DNA from: UBA1479 sp040221095
Lineage (GTDB): Bacteria; Pseudomonadota; Alphaproteobacteria; Rhodospirillales; Casp-alpha2
Reading direction: 5' to 3'
Assembly: GCA_040221095.1 (NCBI GenBank)
Contig: JAVJVP010000003.1
Location: 496,001 to 560,000, forward strand
DNA length: 64,000 nt
The position numbers and the translations under genes are program-made. Shown here piece after piece: positions 41,276-49,339 of the stretch; the first letter of the stretch is position 1, and the number at the start of each line of letters is the position of its first letter. The notes under the pieces were generated by a model, which saw nothing but the letters and a program-made list of their open reading frames with translations, did no database searches and was not told the DNA's origin.

Positions 41276-43192
41276 TCAGGCGCCGGCGGCCCGGCTTTTG
41301 AGGCCGCGGTCGTCATCGTCGTCCTTGGGGGCGTCATAAACCGACATGTCGCCCTCTTCCTCGTCGTCGTCCTCGTCGCCCGGGGTGTCGGCCAGATGCG
41401 GGGCGTAATCCTTGGGCTCCCACGGCAGGGGCGGCGGCGCCTTCGGCCGCGCGATCTCCATCAGGCGTTCGACCCGCGACAGGTTCTTTTCCGTGATCAT
41501 GGTCAGGCGATGGGCGCCGCGCGCCTCGTACACGCCCTTGGCCAGGGCGAAGGCCTCGCGGGCGGCCTCCACCTGGCCCGGGTCGTGGGTCTGTTTTGAC
41601 AGCATGAACAGCGCCGATCCCAGGTTGTTCTGGGTCGCCGCCCACAGCAGCGGATGGTCCAGCTTGTGGCGGACCTCAAGGGCGCCGGAACAGGCCTCGA
41701 TGGCCTTTTCGAACAGTTCCACCGATTTCAGCTGCTCGCCCAGGATCGCCGCCGCCTGGCCGATGTTGTTCATGACCTCGGCCCAACGCATGGGGTGGTC
41801 GACCCGGTTGAAGACCTGAAGCGCCGATTGATAGTGGTTAAGGGCCTGTTTCAGCAGGTCCTGATCGCCTTCCTGGGCGTCGATGCGGTAACAGATGTGC
41901 CCCATCCGGTTCTGCAGCGCGGCCCATTCCTTGGGGTGGCTGTCGCGGGTGAACTGTTCGGCCGCCGCTTCCAGAAGCGCCGTCGCCTGGGCCAGCGGAC
42001 CGGCGGCCTTGTGTTCGTCGTCGACCGCCATCTCCAGGGTTTCCCATTCGGGTGCCAGGGTCGGCAGGATCGCGCCGAGGGCCCGCTGCGCCACGGCGCG
42101 GTCGAAGGCGTCGGCGTCTTCCTTGAGGAAGGCGATGGCCTGGCCGTAGATGTCGGCGGCCATGCGGTAGCCCTCGAGCTGTCCCGCCGGACCCGACTGA
42201 AGCGTCAACAGGTTGGCGAAAAACAGCCGCGCGATGGTGCGGTCGCGGTCGCTCATGTCCGGCGCCATGCCCAGGGCCTCGACGGCCGGGGCCGCACGCT
42301 CCATGGCCTGGGGCAATACCCTGGAAAGACGGCTTTTCTTGACGTCGGTCAGCGGGATCGTCGCCGTCAGGGTGACCGCGGCCACCAGGGCCATGAGCGC
42401 CGGGTCCGGCTGGACCGGCAGCACCAGGGCCTGGGCCGGGTGAAACATGCCGGCCGGGTCCTCGTTCTGAATGCCCAGGGGCAGGAAGCGCAGGGTCAGA
42501 CGCTTGCCGGTGGTGTCCAGCTCGAAACAAATCAGGATGTCCGCCTCGGCCTGGGCCAGGGCCTGCCGGGCCGCCCAATGCAGGCGGTTCAGGCGGTCCT
42601 GGGGCTCGGTGTCCTCGGGCAGGGTGAGGGGCTTCTTCAAGGGCCGGGCGCGCACGCCTTCGAATTCCGCGAAGGCATCCAGGATCAGGGTTTCCGGGTC
42701 CGGGGCGGTGTCGGTGTCCGGGCGCATGCCTTCCAGGTCCTGGGCGTCGGGGGCCAGGGCGGCGACGCGGATCTCGATGCGGGTCGGGTCGGCGGGCTGG
42801 CTTGCTTCCTTGATCTGACGGAACCAGCCGAACAGGGAAAACCGGCGGCGCGGGGCGCCGGTGGATTGCGCGGCCAGGGGGGCGAGCAGGCGGGCCAGCA
42901 GACCCTGTCCCGGCCCCTGCACCGGCGCCTTGACCAGGGCCAAGGCCTGTTGGTCGAGCGGGCGAAGGGTCACCGTGCCGGCGGCGATCGCCGTCGATTG
43001 ATGTCGTCCCCGCGCGACATCCGCGTCGCCCAGGGTCTTGCCCGGCCCCAGAAGCCCCAGGTGCTTTTCCTTGCCGCCGACCTCGGTCACCAATTCGACC
43101 TTGCCGGCGATGATGGTGAAGGCACGGGTCGCCGGATCCCCCTCGCGGAAGATGATGTCCTTGTCGCGGAACTGTTGTTTCCTGCTGTTCAC
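41276..43192 (-). CDS. Cyclic-nucleotide-binding / TPR protein
   Basis: A 638-residue cytoplasmic protein. The first 100 residues resemble a cyclic-nucleotide-binding domain (IIFREGDPATRAFTIIAGKV, then LGPGKTLGDADVA), without a following helix-turn-helix. Residues about 125-330 are an unassigned alpha/beta region containing ADILICFELDTTGKRL. From about 420 to 580 are tetratricopeptide-like helices (WAALQNRMGHICY, WAEVMNNIGQAAAILG, WAATQNNLGSALFML). The C-terminal tail is highly acidic (DEDDDEEEGD). This domain combination suggests a scaffold or sensor; no catalytic motif is visible. Confidence 0.85.
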   Translation of the reverse strand: MNSRKQQFRDKDIIFREGDPATRAFTIIAGKVELVTEVGGKEKHLGLLGPGKTLGDADVARGRHQSTAIAAGTVTLRPLDQQALALVKAPVQGPGQGLLARLLAPLAAQSTGAPRRRFSLFGWFRQIKEASQPADPTRIEIRVAALAPDAQDLEGMRPDTDTAPDPETLILDAFAEFEGVRARPLKKPLTLPEDTEPQDRLNRLHWAARQALAQAEADILICFELDTTGKRLTLRFLPLGIQNEDPAGMFHPAQALVLPVQPDPALMALVAAVTLTATIPLTDVKKSRLSRVLPQAMERAAPAVEALGMAPDMSDRDRTIARLFFANLLTLQSGPAGQLEGYRMAADIYGQAIAFLKEDADAFDRAVAQRALGAILPTLAPEWETLEMAVDDEHKAAGPLAQATALLEAAAEQFTRDSHPKEWAALQNRMGHICYRIDAQEGDQDLLKQALNHYQSALQVFNRVDHPMRWAEVMNNIGQAAAILGEQLKSVELFEKAIEACSGALEVRHKLDHPLLWAATQNNLGSALFMLSKQTHDPGQVEAAREAFALAKGVYEARGAHRLTMITEKNLSRVERLMEIARPKAPPPLPWEPKDYAPHLADTPGDEDDDEEEGDMSVYDAPKDDDDDRGLKSRAAGA

Positions 43193-43277
43193 GGGCCTCG
43201 GCCTGTTCGCTATACGCTGTCCGCATTTTGCCGGTCGCGGCTTTTGCCGCGGCGCTGGACCATTGTCGTCCCGTCCA

Positions 43278-43308
43278 TTAAACAGAAAGAAGGTTTACCC
43301 TTGTTTAA
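43278..43308. promoter_or_regulatory. Operator-like inverted repeat between divergent genes
   Basis: TTAAACA (43278-43284) and TGTTTAA (43302-43308) form a perfect 7-base inverted repeat with a 17-base spacer. It lies in the 210-base gap between the cyclic-nucleotide/TPR gene and the PagL-like gene and is much more AT-rich than its surroundings. It is a candidate regulator site. Confidence 0.35.
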
Positions 43309-43363
43309 GGTGGGTCTGCGACCTTATCGGGGCGGAACACCGGGGGAATACCGGGGACAGGGG

Positions 43364-43379
43364 GCGCCGCAGGCGGCGC
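43364..43379 (+). other. GC-rich hairpin just before the PagL-like gene
   Basis: GCGCCGC and GCGGCGC face each other across AG, giving a very stable stem-loop (about 6 bp with a 4-base loop). It ends 11 bases before the GAGGGG ribosome binding site of the TTG-initiated PagL-like gene, so it may influence translation. Confidence 0.4.
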
Positions 43380-43402
43380 GCCGGAGCAAGCGAGGGGTTA
43401 TT

Positions 43403-44260
43403 TTGCATAACAAGTTGAAGGCATTGTGCTGGGGCCTGGGGCTCTGCATGGTGACCGTATCCGGTGTGCATGCGGACAGTGCATCGACCGGCTACGACAT
43501 CCGAATTCTGATGGGCAAGACCCATCCCTTCGCCGCCCGCCCGGCCAACCGCTGGGATCAGGCGCAGCCCGCCCAGCCGGGGCAGCCCGCGGCGGGACGC
43601 ATGGCCCAGCCGATTTACGCCCCCATGCCGGTGCGCCCGGCGCCCCGGCCCCAGACACGGCCGGTTTCGGCATCCGCGCCGGCGCCGCAGCCGCAGTCCG
43701 AACCGATGGCGGCGATGGCGTCGAAGACAGGCCCGCTGTGGCCCGGCGGCACGGAGCGGGGGGCGCGGGCCAGTTCCCGCGGCAAGCCTTTGGGCGGCAT
43801 CATTTCCGAAATTTCCATCGGCGCCCTGATGCATGACCAGGGGCCGTTCTCCAACTCCAAGGAAGACGGCTACGACGGGCATATCGAAATCCGTTTCGCC
43901 TCGCCCAAGTTTCTCGACCTGATCTGGAGCCCGGAGCCGCATATCGGCGCCAACATCAATTCCGCGGGCGACACCAGCCAGGTGTTCGCCGGTCTCAGCT
44001 ATGAATGGAACCTGTGGAAGGGGCTGTTCGCCGGGATCAGCGTTGGCGGCGCCTATCACGACGGCGAAACGGATTCAGGAGCCGCCGACAAGAAGGACCT
44101 GGGCTGCCACCTGCTGTTCCGGGAATCGCTGACCCTCGGCTGGCAGCTGACCGAACATCACAAGATCGCGGCCATCTTCGACCATATCTCGAACGCCAAG
44201 ATCTGTGATTACAACGAGGGCCTGGAAAACATCGGCCTGCGTTACAGCTACCGCTTCTAG
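43403..44260 (+). CDS. PagL-type lipid A 3-O-deacylase, outer membrane
   Basis: A 285-residue exported protein. After a signal peptide (about residues 1-25, ending VHADS) comes an unusual Pro/Ala/Gln-rich linker of about 80 residues. Then follows the acyloxyacyl hydrolase/PagL beta-barrel domain. The catalytic triad is visible with family spacing: His261 and Ser263 in DHISNA and Glu275 in GLENIG. The chain ends in Phe, as expected for an outer-membrane barrel. No ATG starts the signal peptide. TTG 43403 with GAGGGG ahead is the best start. It removes an acyl chain from lipid A in characterised homologues. Confidence 0.85.
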   Translation: MHNKLKALCWGLGLCMVTVSGVHADSASTGYDIRILMGKTHPFAARPANRWDQAQPAQPGQPAAGRMAQPIYAPMPVRPAPRPQTRPVSASAPAPQPQSEPMAAMASKTGPLWPGGTERGARASSRGKPLGGIISEISIGALMHDQGPFSNSKEDGYDGHIEIRFASPKFLDLIWSPEPHIGANINSAGDTSQVFAGLSYEWNLWKGLFAGISVGGAYHDGETDSGAADKKDLGCHLLFRESLTLGWQLTEHHKIAAIFDHISNAKICDYNEGLENIGLRYSYRF

Positions 44261-44268
44261 AACCGAAT

Positions 44269-45723
44269 TCAGGCCCCGTTGCCGCGCCGCACCCGGGCCC
44301 GCAGGTCGCGCCGGGTCTGGTCCAGCAAGGCTGACCAGTCGCCCCGCCGTTCCGTGCGCAGGATGCGCATGGTCGGATACCAGGGCGTGGCATCGCCGGT
44401 GGTGCCCCAGCGCCAATCGGGCGAAGCCGGGGCGATCAGCCAGACTTCCTTGCCCAGCGCCCCCGCCAGATGGGCGACCGCGCCGTCGACGGCGATCACC
44501 AGGTCCATCTGATCGATGAAGGCCGTGAGCCCCGCAAGCCCGCCGGCACGGCGCGCCACGTCGATGATCAGGGCGTCCGATCCCTGGGCCTTGAGGTCGG
44601 CGGATGCCGGCCCCGACTGCAGTCCGAACAGGGTGACCCCGGCCAGACCGGCCAGATCAAGGAACGGGCGCAGCCCCGGTGTCGGCGTGACATGGGCCGG
44701 CGTCCGTTCATCCTCCCAGGCGATCCCGACCTTCAGGAAGTCGCCGCCCGGCGGCAGGCGGAAGGCGCCCGGGTCGGGTGGCGCGATATAGGGGGTCTTG
44801 GCCGGCACCTTGGCGGCCGTCGTCTTGAAGATCGCGGCGAGCGACAGCAGCGGCGCGTGCAGATCGAATTTCGGCAGGGCGGTGCCCTGGATCACCAGCT
44901 TGTCGACGCCCGGCACCGTGGCCAGCAGATCGGCCATCGCGGCGGGCGCCTCCAGGACCACGTTGGCGCCCTGGGCCTTGATCATGGGGATGTAGCGGGC
45001 GAACTGGATGATGTCGCCCGTTGTGCCCTCGCAGGGCACCAGCACCGTCTTGCCCTTGACCTTGGCGCCGGTCCAGCGCGGCGTGTCCATGCCGCGCAGC
45101 TGAAAGCGGCGCATCCGAAAACGGGCTTCCAGATCCTTGAACCCGGCGGCGTATTCGCCCGCCAGCAACAGCGAGCGCCCGCGGTCGAGTTGGCTCGGGA
45201 TGTGGTCCGGATTGCTGTCCAGCGCGCGTTCGAAACAGTCGAGGGACTGGTCGCGGCGGCCCAGATCGCGCAGCGCCACGCCCAGGTTGTGCAGGGTGTC
45301 GGGATTCTTCGGGTCCAGGTGCACGGCCTGCTGGTGGCTGGCCACGGCGGCCTCGAACCGGCCCAGGTCGCGCAGCACGTTGCCCAGGTTGGAATGGGAC
45401 GATGCGTTGCGCGGTTTCAGCGCGATGGCCCGCCGGTAGCAGGCGACGGCGGCTTCCGGGCGTCCCGTGGCGCGCAGCACCACGCCCAGGTTGTTGTAGG
45501 CTTCGGCCAGATTGGGATTGAGGGCAAGGGCCCGGGTGTATTCGGGGATCGCCTCTTCCAGGCGGCCATTCCGTTGATGGTCGGAGCCGATGGCGAACAG
45601 GCGCGCGGCCTCGCGGTCGCGCAGCGCCGTGCGGTCTTCTTCCGGCAGGGATTCCCATGCGGCGCGGGCGTCATTGACGTCCACCGGGGATTGGTCCGGG
45701 CTGGCGCGGTCGTCGGCGGCCAT
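44269..45723 (-). CDS. TPR - glycosyltransferase-9-like protein
   Basis: A 484-residue protein. Five or so TPR repeats occupy about residues 40-200 (NPNLAEAYNNLGVVLRATGR, NASSHSNLGNVLRDLGR and similar). The C-terminal half resembles a heptosyltransferase-type fold seen fused to TPRs (VPCEGTTGDIIQFARYIP, then DLVIAVDGAVAHLAGALGK and WRWGTTGDATPWYPTMR). Such proteins are often predicted to glycosylate flagellar or surface proteins, but no target gene is nearby. It ends convergently, 8 bases from the PagL-like gene. Confidence 0.88.
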   Translation of the reverse strand: MAADDRASPDQSPVDVNDARAAWESLPEEDRTALRDREAARLFAIGSDHQRNGRLEEAIPEYTRALALNPNLAEAYNNLGVVLRATGRPEAAVACYRRAIALKPRNASSHSNLGNVLRDLGRFEAAVASHQQAVHLDPKNPDTLHNLGVALRDLGRRDQSLDCFERALDSNPDHIPSQLDRGRSLLLAGEYAAGFKDLEARFRMRRFQLRGMDTPRWTGAKVKGKTVLVPCEGTTGDIIQFARYIPMIKAQGANVVLEAPAAMADLLATVPGVDKLVIQGTALPKFDLHAPLLSLAAIFKTTAAKVPAKTPYIAPPDPGAFRLPPGGDFLKVGIAWEDERTPAHVTPTPGLRPFLDLAGLAGVTLFGLQSGPASADLKAQGSDALIIDVARRAGGLAGLTAFIDQMDLVIAVDGAVAHLAGALGKEVWLIAPASPDWRWGTTGDATPWYPTMRILRTERRGDWSALLDQTRRDLRARVRRGNGA

Positions 45724-45885
45724 CAGTCCTCCACGATATCAGCGGCCCCTTTGTCCGCTGTCGCTAGTGCATGCCCGGCCCGCCTGCGACCCGTTACGGT
45801 GATCTTTTGGCAAGCTGGCGAAGTGATCTGTAACCACACTCCCCTCGCGCGCACATATTGAAGTGTCCACGGCGGAACCGCAAGT

Positions 45886-45900
45886 CTCGTAACCTACGAG
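45886..45900. other. Short perfect hairpin in the gap before arsC
   Basis: CTCGTA-ACC-TACGAG, a 6-bp stem with a 3-base loop, sits in the 222-base gap between arsC-like and TPR-glycosyltransferase genes. It has no U-run on either strand. The rest of the gap shows no gene. Confidence 0.25.
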
Positions 45901-45945
45901 GATTACAATAAAACTCGGCGGATCGGGCGGTCTGTCAGGTCCGTG

Positions 45946-46284
45946 TCAGATAAGCGCCAGAACGTTCTCCGGCGGCCGTCCGAGAACCGCCTTCGCCCCC
46001 TTGACGACGATCGGCCGCTCGATGCACCGGGGGTTGGCAATCATGCCCTTGATCAGGGCGTCCTCGTCCATGTCCTTGGCGAGGCCCGCCTCCTTGGCTT
46101 CGGCGGCGCGCAGGATGTCGGCGGCCTTGAGGCCGAGTTTGCGCAACAGGTCCTTCATCTCGTCCACCGTGGGCGGGGTGTCCAGGTACAGCACGATCTC
46201 CGGCGCGACGCCGTTGTCCTCCAGCAATTGCAGGGTCTGGCGCGATTTGCTGCACTTCGGGTTGTGATAGATGGTGATGCCCAT
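45946..46284 (-). CDS. arsC: ArsC-family arsenate reductase (glutaredoxin-type)
   Basis: A 112-residue thioredoxin-fold protein. Cys11 in YHNPKCSKSRQTL is the expected catalytic cysteine, and ANPRCIERPIVV with GRPPE at the end matches ArsC family proteins. Arsenate reduction is the known activity of close relatives. There are no arsB/arsR genes nearby, so this copy may be a YfgD-like paralogue. The neighbour 25 bases upstream on the same strand is the MscS-family channel gene. Confidence 0.88.
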   Translation of the reverse strand: MGITIYHNPKCSKSRQTLQLLEDNGVAPEIVLYLDTPPTVDEMKDLLRKLGLKAADILRAAEAKEAGLAKDMDEDALIKGMIANPRCIERPIVVKGAKAVLGRPPENVLALI

Positions 46285-46309
46285 GGCTTGGGGTCCTTAC
46301 CTTTCTCGC

Positions 46310-47455
46310 TTACTCGACCGGCGGGGCCGGTGGTGGCTGGAAGATTTCCGGCGCGTCGTCGCCCGGCAGGCTTTCCACATAGACCGACTGGCTTGGGAAG
46401 GCAAAGGCGGTGCCGGCGCCCAGAACGATGTCCATGATCTTGTAGGCCAGGCGCTCCTTGATCTCCAGGTACTCGCCCCATTTCGTCGTGATGGTGAAGC
46501 AGTAGACCAGGATGTTGATGGAGGAATCGCCGAAACTGTCGATGCGCACGAAGGTCGAGACATCCGTGGACGGTGCGAACTCTGGCGTTTCCTCGAGATA
46601 GGCGGCGATCTGGTCGCGGATCACGCGCAACTGGTCGACCGTGGTGCGGTATTCGACCCCGATCAACCACTTGATGCGACGGTGGGTCATGGCGGTGAAG
46701 TTGATGACCGCCGTGTCCGACAGCTGGGAATTGGGCACCATGACCGGCGCCTTGTCGAACCGGCGGACCATGGTCGAACGGAAGCCGATGGTTTCCACAT
46801 GGCCTTCGACCACGCCTTCGACGTGGATCCAGTCGCCCTTGTGGAAGCGCTTTTCCGCCAGGATCAGCAGGCCCGCGATCAGGTTCTTGAACAGGTCCTG
46901 GGCGCCGAGCGCCACGGCGACACCGATCAGGCCGAACCCGGCGATGATCGGCCCGACCTTGATGCCCCAGATTTCCAGCACCGCCGCCGCGCCGATGATG
47001 AACACCAGGACGCGGATCGCGCGGGTCATCCATTCCACCATCTCGATGGAGAAAACCCGGTCGAGCCGATGCAGCAGGATGCTCAGGGGCGTGATCGCCC
47101 GGTACAGCGCCCAGAAGATGGTGAAGGCGATCAACGCACGCACCAGGTTCGACGCCATCTGGTCGGGCATGCCTTCCAGCTTGAGAACCTGGAAGGCGAA
47201 GAACAGGCCCATGACCACGGGCACGAATCGCACCGGTGGTTCGATGGTCGCCAGGATCTGGTCGTCCAGGGTCCAGGGCGTGCGCTTGGTCATCATGCGC
47301 AGCCAGCCCATGAGGAAGCGCGTCAACAACCCGCGCAGCATCATGAACAGCAGGAAAATCAGCACCGCCGCCGCCATGCGGCCGACATCGACACCGACGA
47401 CGCCGTGTTGCCACACGTCGACGACCAGGTTCCAAAATTCGGTCATGTCTTTCAT
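46310..47455 (-). CDS. MscS-family mechanosensitive channel
   Basis: A 381-residue inner-membrane protein with about four hydrophobic N-terminal segments and the MscS core: a pore helix-like AGFGLIGVAVALGAQDLFKN, then the beta domain (GDWIHVEGVVEGHVETIGFRST) and a C-terminal alpha/beta domain. It would release solutes on hypo-osmotic shock. ATG 47455 or ATG 47446 may start it. It shares a 113-base gap with the divergent secreted-protein gene. Confidence 0.94.
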   Translation of the reverse strand: MKDMTEFWNLVVDVWQHGVVGVDVGRMAAAVLIFLLFMMLRGLLTRFLMGWLRMMTKRTPWTLDDQILATIEPPVRFVPVVMGLFFAFQVLKLEGMPDQMASNLVRALIAFTIFWALYRAITPLSILLHRLDRVFSIEMVEWMTRAIRVLVFIIGAAAVLEIWGIKVGPIIAGFGLIGVAVALGAQDLFKNLIAGLLILAEKRFHKGDWIHVEGVVEGHVETIGFRSTMVRRFDKAPVMVPNSQLSDTAVINFTAMTHRRIKWLIGVEYRTTVDQLRVIRDQIAAYLEETPEFAPSTDVSTFVRIDSFGDSSINILVYCFTITTKWGEYLEIKERLAYKIMDIVLGAGTAFAFPSQSVYVESLPGDDAPEIFQPPPAPPVE

Positions 47456-47568
47456 AACAGTTGTTTATTGTATGTTGGGCCTGCTTGACTAGACTATTGC
47501 CCGGAGAAAACTGCTTCTTGGGGGTGAGGGCAGGGTCGTCCTGTACCGTGACAGCCAAGGGGAGCCGA

Positions 47569-48339
47569 ATGGGTCTGTCCCGTACTACCGCATTTGTGGC
47601 AGCCCTTGTCGGGGCCGTGGCGTCGTCGTCGTCCGCGTGGGCATCCGCCTGCATCGCCTCGAAAGGCGGGGAAGCGCCGGTCCCCTACACGTCGCCGGCC
47701 GAGAGCGCCAACTTTGTCTACAAGATCACTTTTAATCCCCATTCCAGGACTCCGGACGTCTCCCATCGGCGGTTCCGTGTCAAATCCATCGCCGGTGACA
47801 AGGTCCGCTGGTACCGGGAGCCCATGCACGGCAAAGGCCCCATTCAGGATGTCACCTTGTACCGCGCCTTTGCCGGGGTTGCCGCTGGCGGCGGGTGGGA
47901 GTTCAAGTTCGATGCCGCCATCTACGACACGCTGTGGCCGCTGAAACAGGGAAACAGTGTCGACTACGTGGCCGACGCCATCCAGAACGGCGAGTTGAAG
48001 TTCAAGCAGCGCATCCAAATCTGTGTCCGCGGGTCGAAGACCCTGAAACTGTCGGCGGGCGATTTCCAGGCGCATTTGGTCGATATCACCATCAGCCTTT
48101 TTGACGCGGTCAAGGAACAGCCGTGGGACCGGCTTGAGACCAGTGCATGGTACGTGCCCAAGTTCGGTACGGCGCTGTTGATGGACGATCATTTCTACAA
48201 AAAGAACAAGACGGTGCTGACGCAACGGCGCGAGGCGGTCGAGACGCCCAGCCCCGTCAGCGTGAAGAAAATGGAAAGCGAAAAGCCTGCCGAACCGGCC
48301 CCGCCGAATTTCCAGTTCCCGGGCATCAACACCAAATAG
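47569..48339 (+). CDS. Hypothetical secreted protein
   Basis: A 256-residue protein with a signal peptide (MGLSRTTAFVAALVGAVASS, cleavage near AWAS-AC). Two cysteines are in the mature chain. The body looks beta-rich (VYKITFNPHSRTP, WEFKFDAAIYDTLWPL) and the last 40 residues are proline- and lysine-rich. It is not recognised as a known family. ATG 47569 has AAGGGGAG ahead. Base composition is less GC-rich than its neighbours. It ends 21 bases from the convergent ATP-grasp gene. Confidence 0.78.
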   Translation: MGLSRTTAFVAALVGAVASSSSAWASACIASKGGEAPVPYTSPAESANFVYKITFNPHSRTPDVSHRRFRVKSIAGDKVRWYREPMHGKGPIQDVTLYRAFAGVAAGGGWEFKFDAAIYDTLWPLKQGNSVDYVADAIQNGELKFKQRIQICVRGSKTLKLSAGDFQAHLVDITISLFDAVKEQPWDRLETSAWYVPKFGTALLMDDHFYKKNKTVLTQRREAVETPSPVSVKKMESEKPAEPAPPNFQFPGINTK

Positions 48340-48360
48340 GCTGTCGAGGTTGGTTCAGGG

Positions 48361-49338
48361 CTAGGTCAGGGCCGCCGGGCGGGGGGTGAAATTTTCCCTG
48401 GCGAAGGCGACGCGACTTGTAACCTCGGCCAGGGTATCCGGCGCCGATTGTAATCGGGCCTCGACCTTGGCGAGACGCAGGCCCAGGCCCTCGCCGTTGG
48501 CGATCTGAATGCTCAGCCCCGGCCGCGCGTTCAACTCCAGCATCACCGGCCCGCGTTCCGAATCCAGCACCATGTCGATCCCCTGATAGCCCAGATGCGT
48601 CAGATCAAAGGACCGTGCCGCGTGATGCAGCAGGGTATCCCAATGGGGAATCTGCACGCCCGATACGGGCGCGTCCGTGTCGGGGTGGCGGGTGATGATG
48701 CGGTCGTGCCATACGGCGTTCAGGGTGCGGCCCGTGGTCATGTCGATACCGGCGCCGATGGCGCCCTGGTGCAGGTTGGCCTTGCCCGACGATTGTTCGG
48801 TCGGCAGGCGGGTCATGGCCATCACCGGCACGCCGTGGAACACGATGATGCGGATGTCCGGCACGCCCTGAAAGGCGATGTTCGCGAACAGCGGATCGAA
48901 GCGGATGCGGTATTCAATCAGCGCTTTGTCCGGCTGCCCGCCCAGGGAAAAGGTGCCGGCCAGGATGTTGTTGATGTGAAACCGCATGTCATCCGCCGAC
49001 AGGACGGTGCCGTTCGCCAGGCGGAATCCGGCGCCGTCGCGGCCCGTCACCACAAGAATGCCGTCGCCGCCGCTGCCCTCGGCCGGCTTGACCACGAAAT
49101 CCTCGTGATCCTGGACGATGGCGGCGAAGCTGCGGACTTCGTGCGGATATTCGATGACGCCGAACAGGGGCGGCACGGCGATGCCCGCGGCCTCGGCCAG
49201 GCGCTTGGACTTCAGCTTGTCGTCGACCAGGGGGAAATATCTGCGCTGGTTGTGGACCAGCTGGTATTCCGCGTTGCGCCAGTTGAGGCCAAGCACGCCG
49301 TTGGCGCGCAGGCGCCGGTAAAGATCGACGATCTCCAT
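48361..49338 (-). CDS. RimK-like ATP-grasp ligase (alpha-L-glutamate ligase-like)
   Basis: A 325-residue cytoplasmic ATP-grasp enzyme. The nucleotide-binding segments are DFVVKPAEGSGGDGILVV and the metal-binding GPVMLELNARPGLSIQ. Active RimK-type enzymes add amino acids (glutamate) to peptides or proteins. Here it is third in a minus-strand operon with an inactive-transglutaminase 7TM protein and a retropepsin-like protease, an arrangement conserved in many proteobacteria. Start ATG 49338 lies 1 base after the stop of the 7TM gene. The acceptor substrate is unknown. Confidence 0.9.
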   Translation of the reverse strand: MEIVDLYRRLRANGVLGLNWRNAEYQLVHNQRRYFPLVDDKLKSKRLAEAAGIAVPPLFGVIEYPHEVRSFAAIVQDHEDFVVKPAEGSGGDGILVVTGRDGAGFRLANGTVLSADDMRFHINNILAGTFSLGGQPDKALIEYRIRFDPLFANIAFQGVPDIRIIVFHGVPVMAMTRLPTEQSSGKANLHQGAIGAGIDMTTGRTLNAVWHDRIITRHPDTDAPVSGVQIPHWDTLLHHAARSFDLTHLGYQGIDMVLDSERGPVMLELNARPGLSIQIANGEGLGLRLAKVEARLQSAPDTLAEVTSRVAFARENFTPRPAALT

Positions 49339-49339
49339 C

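Noticed and set aside
41654..43402. A very long plus-strand open frame running into the PagL-like gene
   Set aside because: Its first two thirds are antisense to the cyclic-nucleotide/TPR gene, with arginine- and glycine-rich sequence and no domain similarity. Only the part from TTG 43403 encodes a recognisable protein.
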